A DNA stretch of 64,000 nucleotides, taken from Paraburkholderia hiiakae (GTDB lineage: Bacteria > Pseudomonadota > Gammaproteobacteria > Burkholderiales > Burkholderiaceae). The first letter of the stretch is position 1. Each line of letters starts with the position of its first letter. The translations under genes and the position numbers were made by a program. A model generated the notes under the pieces. It searched no databases and was not told the DNA's origin. It saw only the letters and a program-made list of their open reading frames with translations. The stretch spans positions 620,001 through 684,000 of the forward strand of contig NZ_CAJHCQ010000001.1 in assembly GCF_904848665.1 (NCBI RefSeq), read 5' to 3'. Shown here one piece after another: positions 31,543 to 41,300 of the stretch.

Positions 31543-32532
31543 ATGCTTTCCGAGTTCTCCCTGATCGACCGTTATTTCGCGCGACGCGCCCGCACGAACA
31601 CACAACGCGCCGCGCTCGGCATCGGCGACGACTGCGCGCTCATCGCGCCCGCCGCCGGCGAGATGCTGGCCGTTTCCACAGATATGCTGGTGGAAGGCCG
31701 CCACTTTTTCCCCGATATCGATCCGCATGCGCTCGGCCACAAAGCGCTCGCCGTGAATCTGTCAGACCTTGCAGCAATGGGTGCGCAGCCGCTGGGATTC
31801 ACGCTGGCGTTCGCGCTCCCCAAGCCGAACGAGGACTGGCTCGCCGCGTTCAGCGCGGGCCTTTTCGAGCTGGCAGACCGCTTTGACTGCGAGCTGATCG
31901 GGGGCGACACCACGGCGGGCCCGCTCAATCTTTGTCTTACAGTGTTCGGCTCGGTGCGTCAGGATGCCGCACTTCGGCGCGACGCCGCGCAGGCGGGCGA
32001 CGACATCTGGGTCTCCGGTACACCCGGCGACGCGCGCGCGGGCCTCGGCGTATTAAGACGCGAATGGCAAGTGAGCGAGCAGGACGCCGCGCACTTTCGC
32101 CGCGCGCTCGAATACCCCGAGCCGCGCGTGTCGCTCGGCCTTGCGCTGCGCGGCGTCGCGCGCGCGGCGCTCGACGTTTCGGACGGCGTTGCCGGCGACC
32201 TGCGCCACATTCTGGAACGCTCGAACCTCGCCGCGGCGATCGATGTCGATACCCTGCCGCTCTCGCCCGCTCTCGCGCGACTGCCGCGCGCCACGCAACT
32301 GCAATGCGCCCTCGCGGGCGGCGACGATTACGAACTGTGCTTCACGGCGGCGCCGGCGCAACGCGCAGCGGTCGAGGCGGCCGCGCAACAGGTGGGCGTG
32401 CGCGTCACGCGCATCGGTACAATGAGTGCCCTCGCGTCGCCTCAGGCCACGCCCGCAATCGCCTGGCGCGACGCCGCGTGCAAACCGCTCAACCTGAAGT
32501 TGCAAGGTTTCGACCATTTCCATGCAGACTGA
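31543..32532 (+). CDS. thiL: Thiamine-monophosphate kinase
   Basis: Makes thiamine pyrophosphate from thiamine monophosphate. The 329-residue product has the ThiL N-terminus (LSEFSLIDRYFARR), the ATP/Mg motif GIGDDCALI, a second aspartate-rich stretch (VSTDMLVEGRHFFPD), the AVNLSDLAAMGAQP loop and, later, LDVSDGVAGDLRHILE and LAGGDDYELCFT. The start at 31543 matches the family. Its last 11 bases overlap pgpA, showing translational coupling in a thiL-pgpA-pncC-cupin operon. Confidence 0.95.
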   Translation: MLSEFSLIDRYFARRARTNTQRAALGIGDDCALIAPAAGEMLAVSTDMLVEGRHFFPDIDPHALGHKALAVNLSDLAAMGAQPLGFTLAFALPKPNEDWLAAFSAGLFELADRFDCELIGGDTTAGPLNLCLTVFGSVRQDAALRRDAAQAGDDIWVSGTPGDARAGLGVLRREWQVSEQDAAHFRRALEYPEPRVSLGLALRGVARAALDVSDGVAGDLRHILERSNLAAAIDVDTLPLSPALARLPRATQLQCALAGGDDYELCFTAAPAQRAAVEAAAQQVGVRVTRIGTMSALASPQATPAIAWRDAACKPLNLKLQGFDHFHAD

Positions 32533-33079
32533 CCCCACGCCCTCTCCCGCCGACGAACTCGCGACGGCGGGGCGGCCGGAACCCCAGCCTGGCGGCCCGC
32601 GCCGCGCCGACGCGCCGTTCATGCTCACGCATCCGCTTCACATCATCTCGCTCGGCTTTGGCTCAGGGCTCTCGCGCCTTGCGCCCGGCACGGCCGGCAC
32701 ACTGTTCGCGTGGGCGGCGTTCGAAGTGCTCAATCGCTACCTCACCGTGACCGAGTGGGGACTGCTGATCATCGTGGGCTTCTTCGCGGGCATTGGCATC
32801 ACGGGGTTCACGGCGAACAAGATGCGCGTAGAGGACCCTTCTGCCATTGTTTGGGACGAAATCGTCGCATTCTGGCTCGTGCTGCTCATGATCACGCCCG
32901 TCGATTTCATGGGCCGGCTCTGGGCCTTCGTGGTCTTCCGTTTCTTCGACATGGTGAAGCCGCCGCCCATCCGCTATTTCGACCGGCGCTTCAAGGGCGG
33001 CCTCGGCATCATGCTCGACGACATCGTCGCCGCTTTCTTTACGCTGCTCGTCATCGCGCTCTGGCGCATGTCGGTCTAA
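32522..33079 (+). CDS. pgpA: Phosphatidylglycerophosphatase A
   Basis: Inner-membrane enzyme converting phosphatidylglycerophosphate to phosphatidylglycerol. The 185-residue protein has a hydrophilic Pro-rich N-terminal leader of about 35 residues, then the PgpA core: LGFGSGLSRLAPGTAGTL, VEDPSAIVWDEIVAFWLVLL with the catalytic acidic residues, and FFDMVKPPPIRYFDRRFKGG followed by LDDIVAAFFTLLVI. It overlaps thiL by 11 bases. Confidence 0.94.
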   Translation: MQTDPTPSPADELATAGRPEPQPGGPRRADAPFMLTHPLHIISLGFGSGLSRLAPGTAGTLFAWAAFEVLNRYLTVTEWGLLIIVGFFAGIGITGFTANKMRVEDPSAIVWDEIVAFWLVLLMITPVDFMGRLWAFVVFRFFDMVKPPPIRYFDRRFKGGLGIMLDDIVAAFFTLLVIALWRMSV

Positions 33080-33112
33080 CCCGCCTGGCCGCCAACTCAA
33101 CGGATTGCTGCA

Positions 33113-33613
33113 ATGCCTACCGATTCCGTCGTACACCAACTTGCCATCCGCGTCGGCAACAAGCTGCGCGACGGGCGGCTCATGCTCGCGACCGCCGAGT
33201 CCTGCACCGGCGGCATGGTCGCCACCGCCATCACCGATATTTCGGGCAGCAGCGGCTGGTTCGAGCGCGGCTTCGTGACTTACTCGAACCAGGCAAAGAG
33301 CGAGATGATCGGCGTGCCGCCGGAACTCATCGAGAAGCACGGCGCGGTCAGTGAGCCGGTGGCGCGCGCGATGGCCGAAGGCGCGCTCAGCAACAGCCGG
33401 GCACAAGTTTCGCTCGCGATCACCGGGGTCGCCGGTCCCGGCGGCGGCACGCCGGAAAAGCCAGTCGGCATGGTGTCGTTCGGCTGGAGCAACCGGCTGC
33501 ATACGAGCGTCGAAACGCTGGTCTTCAAAGGCGACCGCGAACAGATCCGCGTGCAAGCCGCCGCACATGCGTTGCGCGGGCTGCTCGCGTTCATCGACGA
33601 ACAGGAACGCTAA
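33113..33613 (+). CDS. pncC: Nicotinamide-nucleotide amidohydrolase (CinA C-terminal domain)
   Basis: Deamidates nicotinamide mononucleotide in NAD salvage. The 166-residue single-domain form shows the PncC/CinA signatures: LATAESCTGGMVATAITDISG, FVTYSNQAKSEMIGVP, SLAITGVAGPGGGTPEKPVG and the C-terminal RIQAAxHAL-like helix (IRVQAAAHALRGLLAFID). The N-terminal CinA domain is absent, as in many proteobacteria. Third gene of the thiL operon, 33 bases after pgpA. Confidence 0.94.
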   Translation: MPTDSVVHQLAIRVGNKLRDGRLMLATAESCTGGMVATAITDISGSSGWFERGFVTYSNQAKSEMIGVPPELIEKHGAVSEPVARAMAEGALSNSRAQVSLAITGVAGPGGGTPEKPVGMVSFGWSNRLHTSVETLVFKGDREQIRVQAAAHALRGLLAFIDEQER

Positions 33614-33668
33614 TACCGGCCCGAACGGGTTTGCATCGCCAACCGGGCCCATCACGGAGGCGCACGCC

Positions 33669-34205
33669 ATGGCAATCGCGAATGCCGCAGTCGAGGAACT
33701 GATCCGCCACTTCGGGCTCGAACCGCACCCCGAAGGCGGCTACTACAGCGAAACTTACCGCGCCGACAACCTCGTGCGCCGCGACGGCGCGCCCACGACC
33801 GACGGCACGCGCGCGGCCTCGACCGCGATCTATTTCCTGCTCGCGGATGGCGCCTATTCGGCCTGGCACCGTATCCGCTCCGACGAACTCTGGCACTTCT
33901 ATGCGGGCTCGCCCCTCGAGATTCATTCGATCGACGAGCGCGGCGTGCTCTCCACGCGCAAGCTTGGCCATGCGTTAGACCATCCGGGCACGGTGTTCCA
34001 GGCCGTGGTGCCGGCCGGGCACTGGTTCGCGGCGCGCTGCTGCGATCCGTCCACGTATGCGCTCGTGGGCTGCACGGTCGCGCCGGGGTTCGAGTTCAGC
34101 GAGTTCGAGATCGCCGATGTGAACGCGCTTGTAGAAAAGTATCCGCTGCACCGTTCGATCATCGAGTTGTTCGGCAAGCCAGCGTCCGTCACGAAGAAGG
34201 ATTGA
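33669..34205 (+). CDS. Cupin-fold DUF985 protein
   Basis: A 178-residue cytoplasmic protein of the DUF985 cupin family. It is recognised from LIRHFGLEPHPEGGYYSETYR, STAIYFLLADGAYSAWHRI, DELWHFYAGSPLEIH and YALVGCTVAPGFEFSEFEI. The catalytic role of the family is not established. GGAGG lies 8 bases before the ATG at 33669. It is 55 bases after pncC and may end the thiL operon. Confidence 0.88.
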   Translation: MAIANAAVEELIRHFGLEPHPEGGYYSETYRADNLVRRDGAPTTDGTRAASTAIYFLLADGAYSAWHRIRSDELWHFYAGSPLEIHSIDERGVLSTRKLGHALDHPGTVFQAVVPAGHWFAARCCDPSTYALVGCTVAPGFEFSEFEIADVNALVEKYPLHRSIIELFGKPASVTKKD

Positions 34206-34233
34206 GCGGCACGGCGCGTCTCGAAAGGCACGC

Positions 34234-34265
34234 AAAAAAAAGCGGCGAGCCCGAAGACTCGCCGC
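34234..34265 (-). terminator. Rho-independent terminator for the TAA2-OmpA unit
   Basis: On the minus strand an 8-bp stem (GCGGCGAG / CTCGCCGC) with an 8-base loop is followed by eight T residues. It lies 80 bases beyond the stop of the OmpA-domain gene. A further hairpin (34308-34333, stem GGGCTGGCG) precedes a weak T-rich stretch on the plus strand and may serve the cupin gene. Confidence 0.85.
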
Positions 34266-34344
34266 AATCGCCCTACCACTCCAGACGGTCCCAAAGAGAC
34301 CGCCCTCGGGCTGGCGTTCCCACGCGCCAGCCCTTCTTCCCCAC

Positions 34345-35289
34345 CTACTGCATGGTGATCTGTACGCGCCGGTTGGGCGCAAGACATGCAACCACTGCCG
34401 ACGTCGCCTTCTTGCCCGGGCACGAATTCACCGGATCGGCTGCGCCCCGGCCGTTGACTTCGAAGCGCTCGGCTGTGACGCCCTGGGCTTGCAGCGCGCT
34501 CAGCACCGCCTCGGCACGTTGCCGCGACAACTTTTCGTTATGCGCCGCCGAGCCAAATCGGTCGGTGAACCCGTCGATCTTCAGCAAGTGAAGCCTCACA
34601 TGCGAATCGCGGACGCGATGGGCAAGCTCTTCGACCATCTCTTTGCCTTGCGGCTTCAGGACGGCGCTGTCGAAGTCGAACAACGCGTCTGCTGACAGCG
34701 AAACCGGCTTCGCTAGCTCAGCGGGCGGCGGCGGCGGCGGGGGAGGTGGCGGAGCCGGCGGCACGCACTTGTCGAGTTCGCCATTCACCTGCTGCGCAAG
34801 CTTCTGCGCGCGCTCGATTGCGTCCCAACCGTGCACCCAGTGCGTGCCGTGCGTTTCATCCTGCTCCTTCCACGCTTCGTCCGTCAGCGCTGAGAGACGC
34901 CCCGCATCCTCGCCGCGGCACGGCGACTGCGACGCGCGCTGGTTCGTGCGCTCGATTTCCTGCAGCGCCTTCACCCACTTCTCGCGTGTTTCGACCGGCG
35001 GCCAGTTCTTCTGGCCGTAGATCGGCTGAAACGGCACGCTGCCGTCGATGAAATGACGGCCGTTGTTGAGCGCGCGGGCCGCAGCGTCGTTGTAGACCGA
35101 CGAGACGAGCACATGGCTGTCCTGTCGCTCTGCGATCTCGAGCCAGCCTTCGGCCAGGCCGCGCTGGTACGGATCGGCGATTTTCTGCGCGGCGGGCGTC
35201 AGCGCCTCGGCATCGCTGCCGATGCTGGCGAACGCCTGGGCGCTCACCAGCGAGGCGAAGAGCGCGCCGCATATCAAAGTTTTCTTCAT
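34345..35289 (-). CDS. OmpA C-terminal domain protein, partner of TAA2
   Basis: A 314-residue exported protein (signal peptide MKKTLICGALFASLVSAQAFA) with no lipobox cysteine and no beta-barrel. The N-terminal part (about 25-165) is not recognised: it has helical segments such as DPYQRGLAEGWLEIAE and repeated Trp/His residues (THWVHGWDAIERAQKLAQ). A polyproline linker follows (about 180-195), then an OmpA-like peptidoglycan-binding domain: LFDFDSAVLKPQGKEMVEEL, IDGFTDRFGSAAHNEKLSRQ and PNRRVQITMQ, with the diaminopimelate-binding Asp and Arg positions. It starts 53 bases after the TAA2 stop, so the two are probably cotranscribed. Confidence 0.85.
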   Translation of the reverse strand: MKKTLICGALFASLVSAQAFASIGSDAEALTPAAQKIADPYQRGLAEGWLEIAERQDSHVLVSSVYNDAAARALNNGRHFIDGSVPFQPIYGQKNWPPVETREKWVKALQEIERTNQRASQSPCRGEDAGRLSALTDEAWKEQDETHGTHWVHGWDAIERAQKLAQQVNGELDKCVPPAPPPPPPPPPPAELAKPVSLSADALFDFDSAVLKPQGKEMVEELAHRVRDSHVRLHLLKIDGFTDRFGSAAHNEKLSRQRAEAVLSALQAQGVTAERFEVNGRGAADPVNSCPGKKATSAVVACLAPNRRVQITMQ

Positions 35290-35342
35290 GGGATTCTCCG
35301 TGCCCGCCACGGTTACCCGTGGCGGGCTGGGGTCACGATCGA

Positions 35343-38300
35343 TCAGAACCCGAACGTCGCGCCAACCGAGGCGCCAACGCTGCCGCCGCCCGTCGACTTC
35401 GAGACGTGTGCGTTCAGGAGCAGACGATCCGACACGTACCAGTTCGCACCGAGTGCCAGGGCGCTTTCACCGCCGTAGGTACCGGCCGCCGCGGCCATCT
35501 GGAAGTTGCCTTCCGCGCGGGCGTTCGGGATCAACGACGAGGCTGCCATTGCCGCGGCACCCAACGTGTTGACCTGCTTGCGCACGATGCCGATCTGCTG
35601 GTTCGTGTAGGCGTTGGACTGCTGCGTGGCCTGCTGAACCGCGCTGCCCGTGGCATTGCTGACCGCGTCGTTCAACTGGCTGACGTTGACCGCGTCGGTG
35701 CCAGCCGTGCCCGCTGCGACGTTGGTGACCTGGCGTTCGTTACCCGCCGAGCCCACCGACACCGTATTGGCACGATCAGCCACCGAGTTCGCACCCAGCG
35801 CCACCGAGTTCGCCGCGCTTGCGGTCGAGCCCGCGCCAATCGCCGTGGTCTGGTTGCCGGTCGCGTTCGCGCCTGCACCCATCGCCGTCGACTGACTGCC
35901 GCTTGCCACCGAGTTCGCGCCGCCTGCCGTAGCATGCGTGCCCGTTGCCTGTGCCGCTTCGGTGTTGCGGTCGCCTTGCGCCGAGAACATCGGGTCGGTC
36001 GCGTTTTGGGCGATGTTCGTCACGTCGGCGATAGCGGCGTTCATCTGGCCGACATTCACCGCGTCCGTGTCCGCCACACCGGCCGCCACGTTGTGGATCG
36101 TGACTGCCTTCGTCGAATCCGAGCCGCCCAGCGTGATCGAGTCCTTCGCCGACGAGTCGTACATCACGGCGTTAGCCATCGTGCCGTTGATGTTCGTAAT
36201 GTCGCCTTGCAGGTTCGAGATGTCCGTCGTGTTCTGCGTCACACGGCCGTCGAGGTTCGTGATCGCGCCAGCCACGTTGGTGTACGTGCCGCCGTTCAAG
36301 ATGAACGTCGGGTTCGAGATCGAACCGTTGCCGTTCACCGTCGAACCGCCGCCGATCGCGCTGGCCGTCGAACTTGCCAGGTTGTACAGCTGCGAACCGT
36401 TCACCGCGTCGAAGCTCGATGCATTCACCAGACCGTCTGCCACGTTGTGCAGCGCCACCGGCGTGGTCGAACCCACACCGCCGAACGTCACCGAATCGTG
36501 CGCCGACGAGTCGTACATCACGGCGTCAGCCATCTGACCGTTGATGTTCGTGATGTCGCCTTGCAGGTTCGAGATATCCGTCGTGTTCTGCGTCACACGG
36601 CCATCGAGGTTGGTGATCGCGCCGCCAACGTTGTTGTAAGTGTCGCCACCCACGTTGTACGTCGGAGCCGAGATCGAACCATCGCTGTTCACCGTCGAAC
36701 CGCCGCCCAGGGCGTCAGCCGTCGAGCTGCCCAGTGCGTACAGTTGCGAGCCGTTCACCGCATCCACGCTCGATGCGTTCACCGCACCTGCCGACACACC
36801 CGTCAGAACACGCGTGCCTGCCGTGCCCGTGAAGTCCACGATCGAACCGTCCGTGTCCTTCGCAACGGTGATGTTGCGCGACGTCGGGTCTTGCTGCACC
36901 AGACCGATCGTGCCGTTGTTGATGTTGTTGGTGATGTTCTGGATGTCGCTGGTGTTCTGCGTCACACGGCCATCGAGGTTGGTGATCGCGCCGCCAACGT
37001 TGTTGTAAGTGTCGCCACCCACGTTGTACGTCGGAGCCGAGATCGAACCATCGCTGTTCACCGTCGAACCACCGCCGAATGCGTCAGCCGTCGAGTTCGC
37101 CAGGGTGTACAGCTGCGAACCGTTCACCGCGTCGAAGCTCGATGCCGAAACTTCGCCCGCTGCCACGTTGTGCAGCGCCACCGGCGTGGTCGAACCCACA
37201 CCGCCGAACGTCACCGAATCATGCGCGGACGAGTCGTACATCACTGCATCAGCCATCGTGCCGTTGATGTTCGTGATGTCGCCGTTCAGTTGCGTGAACG
37301 CGTCGCCTGCGTTGTTGAACGTCTTGCCGCCGATGATGTAGGTCGGGTTCGTGATCGAACCATCGCTGTTCACCGTCGAGCCGCCGCCCATCGAGTCAGC
37401 CGTCGAGCTGGCCAGGTTGTACAGCTGCGAGCCGTTCACCGCATCCACGCTCGATGCGTTCACCGCACCGTTCGATACACCCGTCAGAACACGCGTGCCT
37501 GCCGTGCCCGTGAAGTCCACGATCGAACCGTCCGTGTCCTTCGCAACGGTGATGTTGCGCGTCGTCGGGTCTTGTTGCACCAGACCGATCGTGCCGTTGT
37601 TGATGTTGTTGGTGATGTTCTGGATGTCGCTGGTGTTCTGCGTCACACGCCCATCGAGGTTGGTGATCGCGCCGCCAACGTTGTTGTAGGTGTCACCACC
37701 CACGTTGTACGTCGGAGCCGAGATCGAACCGTCGCTGTTCACCGTCGAACCGCCGCCCAGGGCGTCAGCCGTCGAGCTGCCCAGTGCGTACAGCTGCGAG
37801 CCATTCACCGCGTCGAAGCTCGATGCCGAAACTTCGCCCGCTGCCACGTTATGCAGCGCCACCGGCGTGGTCGAACCCACACCGCCGAACGTCACCGAAT
37901 CATGCGCGGACGAGTCGTACATCACTGCATCAGCCATCGTGCCGTTGATGTTCGTGATGTCGCCGTTCAGTTGCGTGAACGCGTCGCCTGCGTTGTTGAA
38001 CGTCTTGCCGCCGATGATGTAGGTCGGGTTCGTGATCGAACCATCGCTGTTCACCGTCGAGCCGCCGCCCATCGAGTCAGCCGTCGAGCTGGCCAGGTTG
38101 TACAGCTGCGAGCCGTTCACCGCATCCACGCTCGATGCGTTCACCGCACCGTTCGATACACCCGTCAGAACACGCGTGCCTGCCGTGCCCGTGAAGTCCA
38201 CGATCGAACCGTCTGTGTCCTTCGCAACGGTGATGTTGCGCGACGTCGGGTCTTGCTGCACCAGACCGATCGTGCCGTTGTTGATGTTGTTGGTGATGTT

Positions 38301-41300
38301 CTGGATGTCGCTGGTGTTCTGCGTCACACGCCCATCGAGGTTGGTGATCGCGCCGCCAACGTTGTTGTAAGTGTCGCCACCCACGTTGTACGTCGGAGCC
38401 GAGATCGAACCATCGCTGTTCACCGTCGAACCGCCGCCCAGGGCGTCAGCCGTCGAGCTGCCCAGTGCGTACAGCTGCGAGCCGTTCACCGCGTCGAAGC
38501 TCGATGCGCTCAGCACGCCATTCGCCACGTTGTGCAGCGCCACTGCCGACGAGGCACCCGTGCCGCCCAGCGTCACCGACGTATGCGCCGACGAGTCGTA
38601 CAGCACAGCATCACCCAGCTTGCCGTTGATGTTCGTGATGTTGCCTTCCAGCGTCGTCACGTTGCCCGCAAGGTTCGAAACGTTCGCGTTCGTCGCGTAC
38701 AGTTGCGAACCGTTCACCGCATCCACGCTGGATGCGTTCACCGCACCTGCCGACACACCCGTCAGAACACGCGTGCCTGCCGTGCCCGTGAAGTCCACGA
38801 TCGAACCGTCCGTGTCCTTCGCAACGGTGATGTTGCGCGACGTCGGGTCTTGCTGCACCAGACCGATCGTGCCGTTGTTGATGTTGTTGGTGATGTTCTG
38901 GATGTCGCTGGTGTTCTGCGTCACACGCCCATCAATGTTGGTGATCGCGCCACCAACGTTGTTGTAGGTGTCACCACCCACGTTGTACGTCGGAGCCGAG
39001 ATCGAACCGTCGCTGTTCACCGTCGAACCGCCGCCCAGGGCGTCAGCCGTCGAGCTGCCCAGTGCGTACAGTTGCGAGCCGTTCACCGCGTCGAAGCTCG
39101 ATGCCGAGACTTCGCCCGCTGCCACGTTGTGCAGCGCCACCGGCGTGGTCGAGCCTGCACCGCCCAGCGTCACCGAGCTATGCGCCGACGAGTCGTACAC
39201 AACCGCGTCGTTGAGCTTGCCGTTGATGTTCGTGATGTTGCCTTCCAGCGTCGTCACGTTGCCCGCGAGGTTCGAAACGCTCGTGTTCGTCGCGTACAGC
39301 TGCGAGCCGTTCACCGCGTCGAAGCTCGATGCGCTCAGCACGCCATTCGCCACGTTATGCAGCGCCACTGCCGACGAGGCACCCGTGCCGCCCAGCGTCA
39401 CCGACGTATGTGCCGACGAGTCGTACAGAACCGCATCGTTGAGCTTGCCGTTGATGTTCGTGATCTGGCCGTTGATGCTCGTGATGTTGCCTTGCAGCGT
39501 CGTCACATTGCCCTGAAGGGTCGTCACGTTGCCCGCGAGGTTCGAAACGTTCGTGTTCGTCGCGTACAGCTGCGAGCCGTTCACCGCGTCGAAGCTCGAT
39601 GCGCTCAGCACGCCGTTCGCCACGTTGTGCAGCGCCACCGCCGACGAAGCACCCGTGCCGCCCAGCGTCACCGACGTATGTGCCGACGAGTCGTACAGAA
39701 CCGCATCGTTGAGCTTGCCGTTGATGTTCGTGATCTGGCCGTTGATGCTCGTGATGTTGCCTTGCAGCGTCGTCACATTGCCCTGAAGGGTCGTCACATT
39801 GCCCGCGAGGTTCGAAACGTTCGTGTTCGTCGCGTACAGCTGCGAACCGTTCACCGCGTCGAAGCTCGATGCGCTCAGCACGCCATTCGCCACGTTGTGC
39901 AGCGCCACCGCCGACGAGGCACCCGTGCCGCCCAGCGTCACCGACGCATGCGCCGACGAGTCGTACAGAACCGCATCGTTAAGCTTGCCGTTGATGTTCG
40001 TGATCTGGCCGTTGATGCTCGTGATGTTGCCTTGCAGCGTCGTCACATTGCCCGCGAGGTTCGAAACGTTCGTGTTCGTCGCGTACAGCTGCGAACCGTT
40101 CACCGCATCGGTGCTCGATGCGCTCAGCGCGCCGTTCGCCACGTTGTGCAGCGCCACCGCCGACGAGGCACCCGTGCCGCCCAGCGTCACCGACGTATGC
40201 GCCGACGAGTCGTACATCACCGCATCGATCGCACCGCCGGTCAGCGTAGTGATCTCGCTGTAAATGTTGGAAATGTCCGACGTATTCTGAGTGACCTTCG
40301 AGTTCGTCGCGTACAGTTCCGAGCCGTTCACCGCGTCCGTGCTCGTGGCCGTCACGCGGCCAGCCGCCACGTTCGTGATCGTGCGCTCGGCGCCTGCCGT
40401 GCCGACGCTCACCGTACCCGTAGGCGACGTGCCGGCGTAGGTATAGACCGTGCCGCCGATCGTACCGCTGGCCGTGCCAACCGCAGCAGCCGTGGTCGCG
40501 CCGTTGCCCAGTGCTACCGAGTTCGCATCCGTGGCGTTTGCGCCGTTGCCAATGGCAATCGCGTTCGTGCCCGAAGCCGAGGCCACCGGACCGATTGCCG
40601 TCGAGTTCGTACCCGTCGCCGACGAATCATTCAACGCCGAATTCGTGTGGAAGTACTTGATGCCACCGCCGTTGTTGATGTTGTTGACGGTGTTCGAGAG
40701 GTTGGTGACGTTCGTGTTCGTCGCGTTGAGCTGCGAACCGTTCACCGCATCGGTGCTCGTTGCGCTCAGCGCGCCGTTCGCCACGTTGTGCAGCGCCACG
40801 GCCGTGGTCGAGCCCACACCGCCCAGCGTCACCGACGAATGCGCCGACGAGTCGTACATCACCGCATCAGCCAGCTTGCCGTTGATGTTCGTGATCGAGC
40901 CCTGCATGCTCGTGATCTGACCGTTGATGGTCGTCACGTTGCCCTGCAGCGTCGTGATGCTGTTCGTGTTGGCCGTGACCTGCGTGTTCGTCGCGTACAG
41001 TTCCGAACCGTTCACTGCGTCCGTGCTCGCGGCCGTGATCTGGCCCGCTGCGACATTCGTGATCTGGCGCGTCGCACCCGCGGTGCCGACGCTCATCACG
41101 CCCGTCGGCGTGCCGCCCGCATACGTATAGGTCGTGCCACCAATCGTGCCGCTTGCCGTGGTGACAGCCGCTGCCGTGGTCGCGCCATTGCCCAGCGCCA
41201 CCGAGTTCGCCGTCGAGGCATTCGCGCCGTAGCCGAGGGCGATCGAGTTCGTATTCGACGCTACCGCGTTCGTACCGATCGAGGTCGAATTCTGCCCGGC

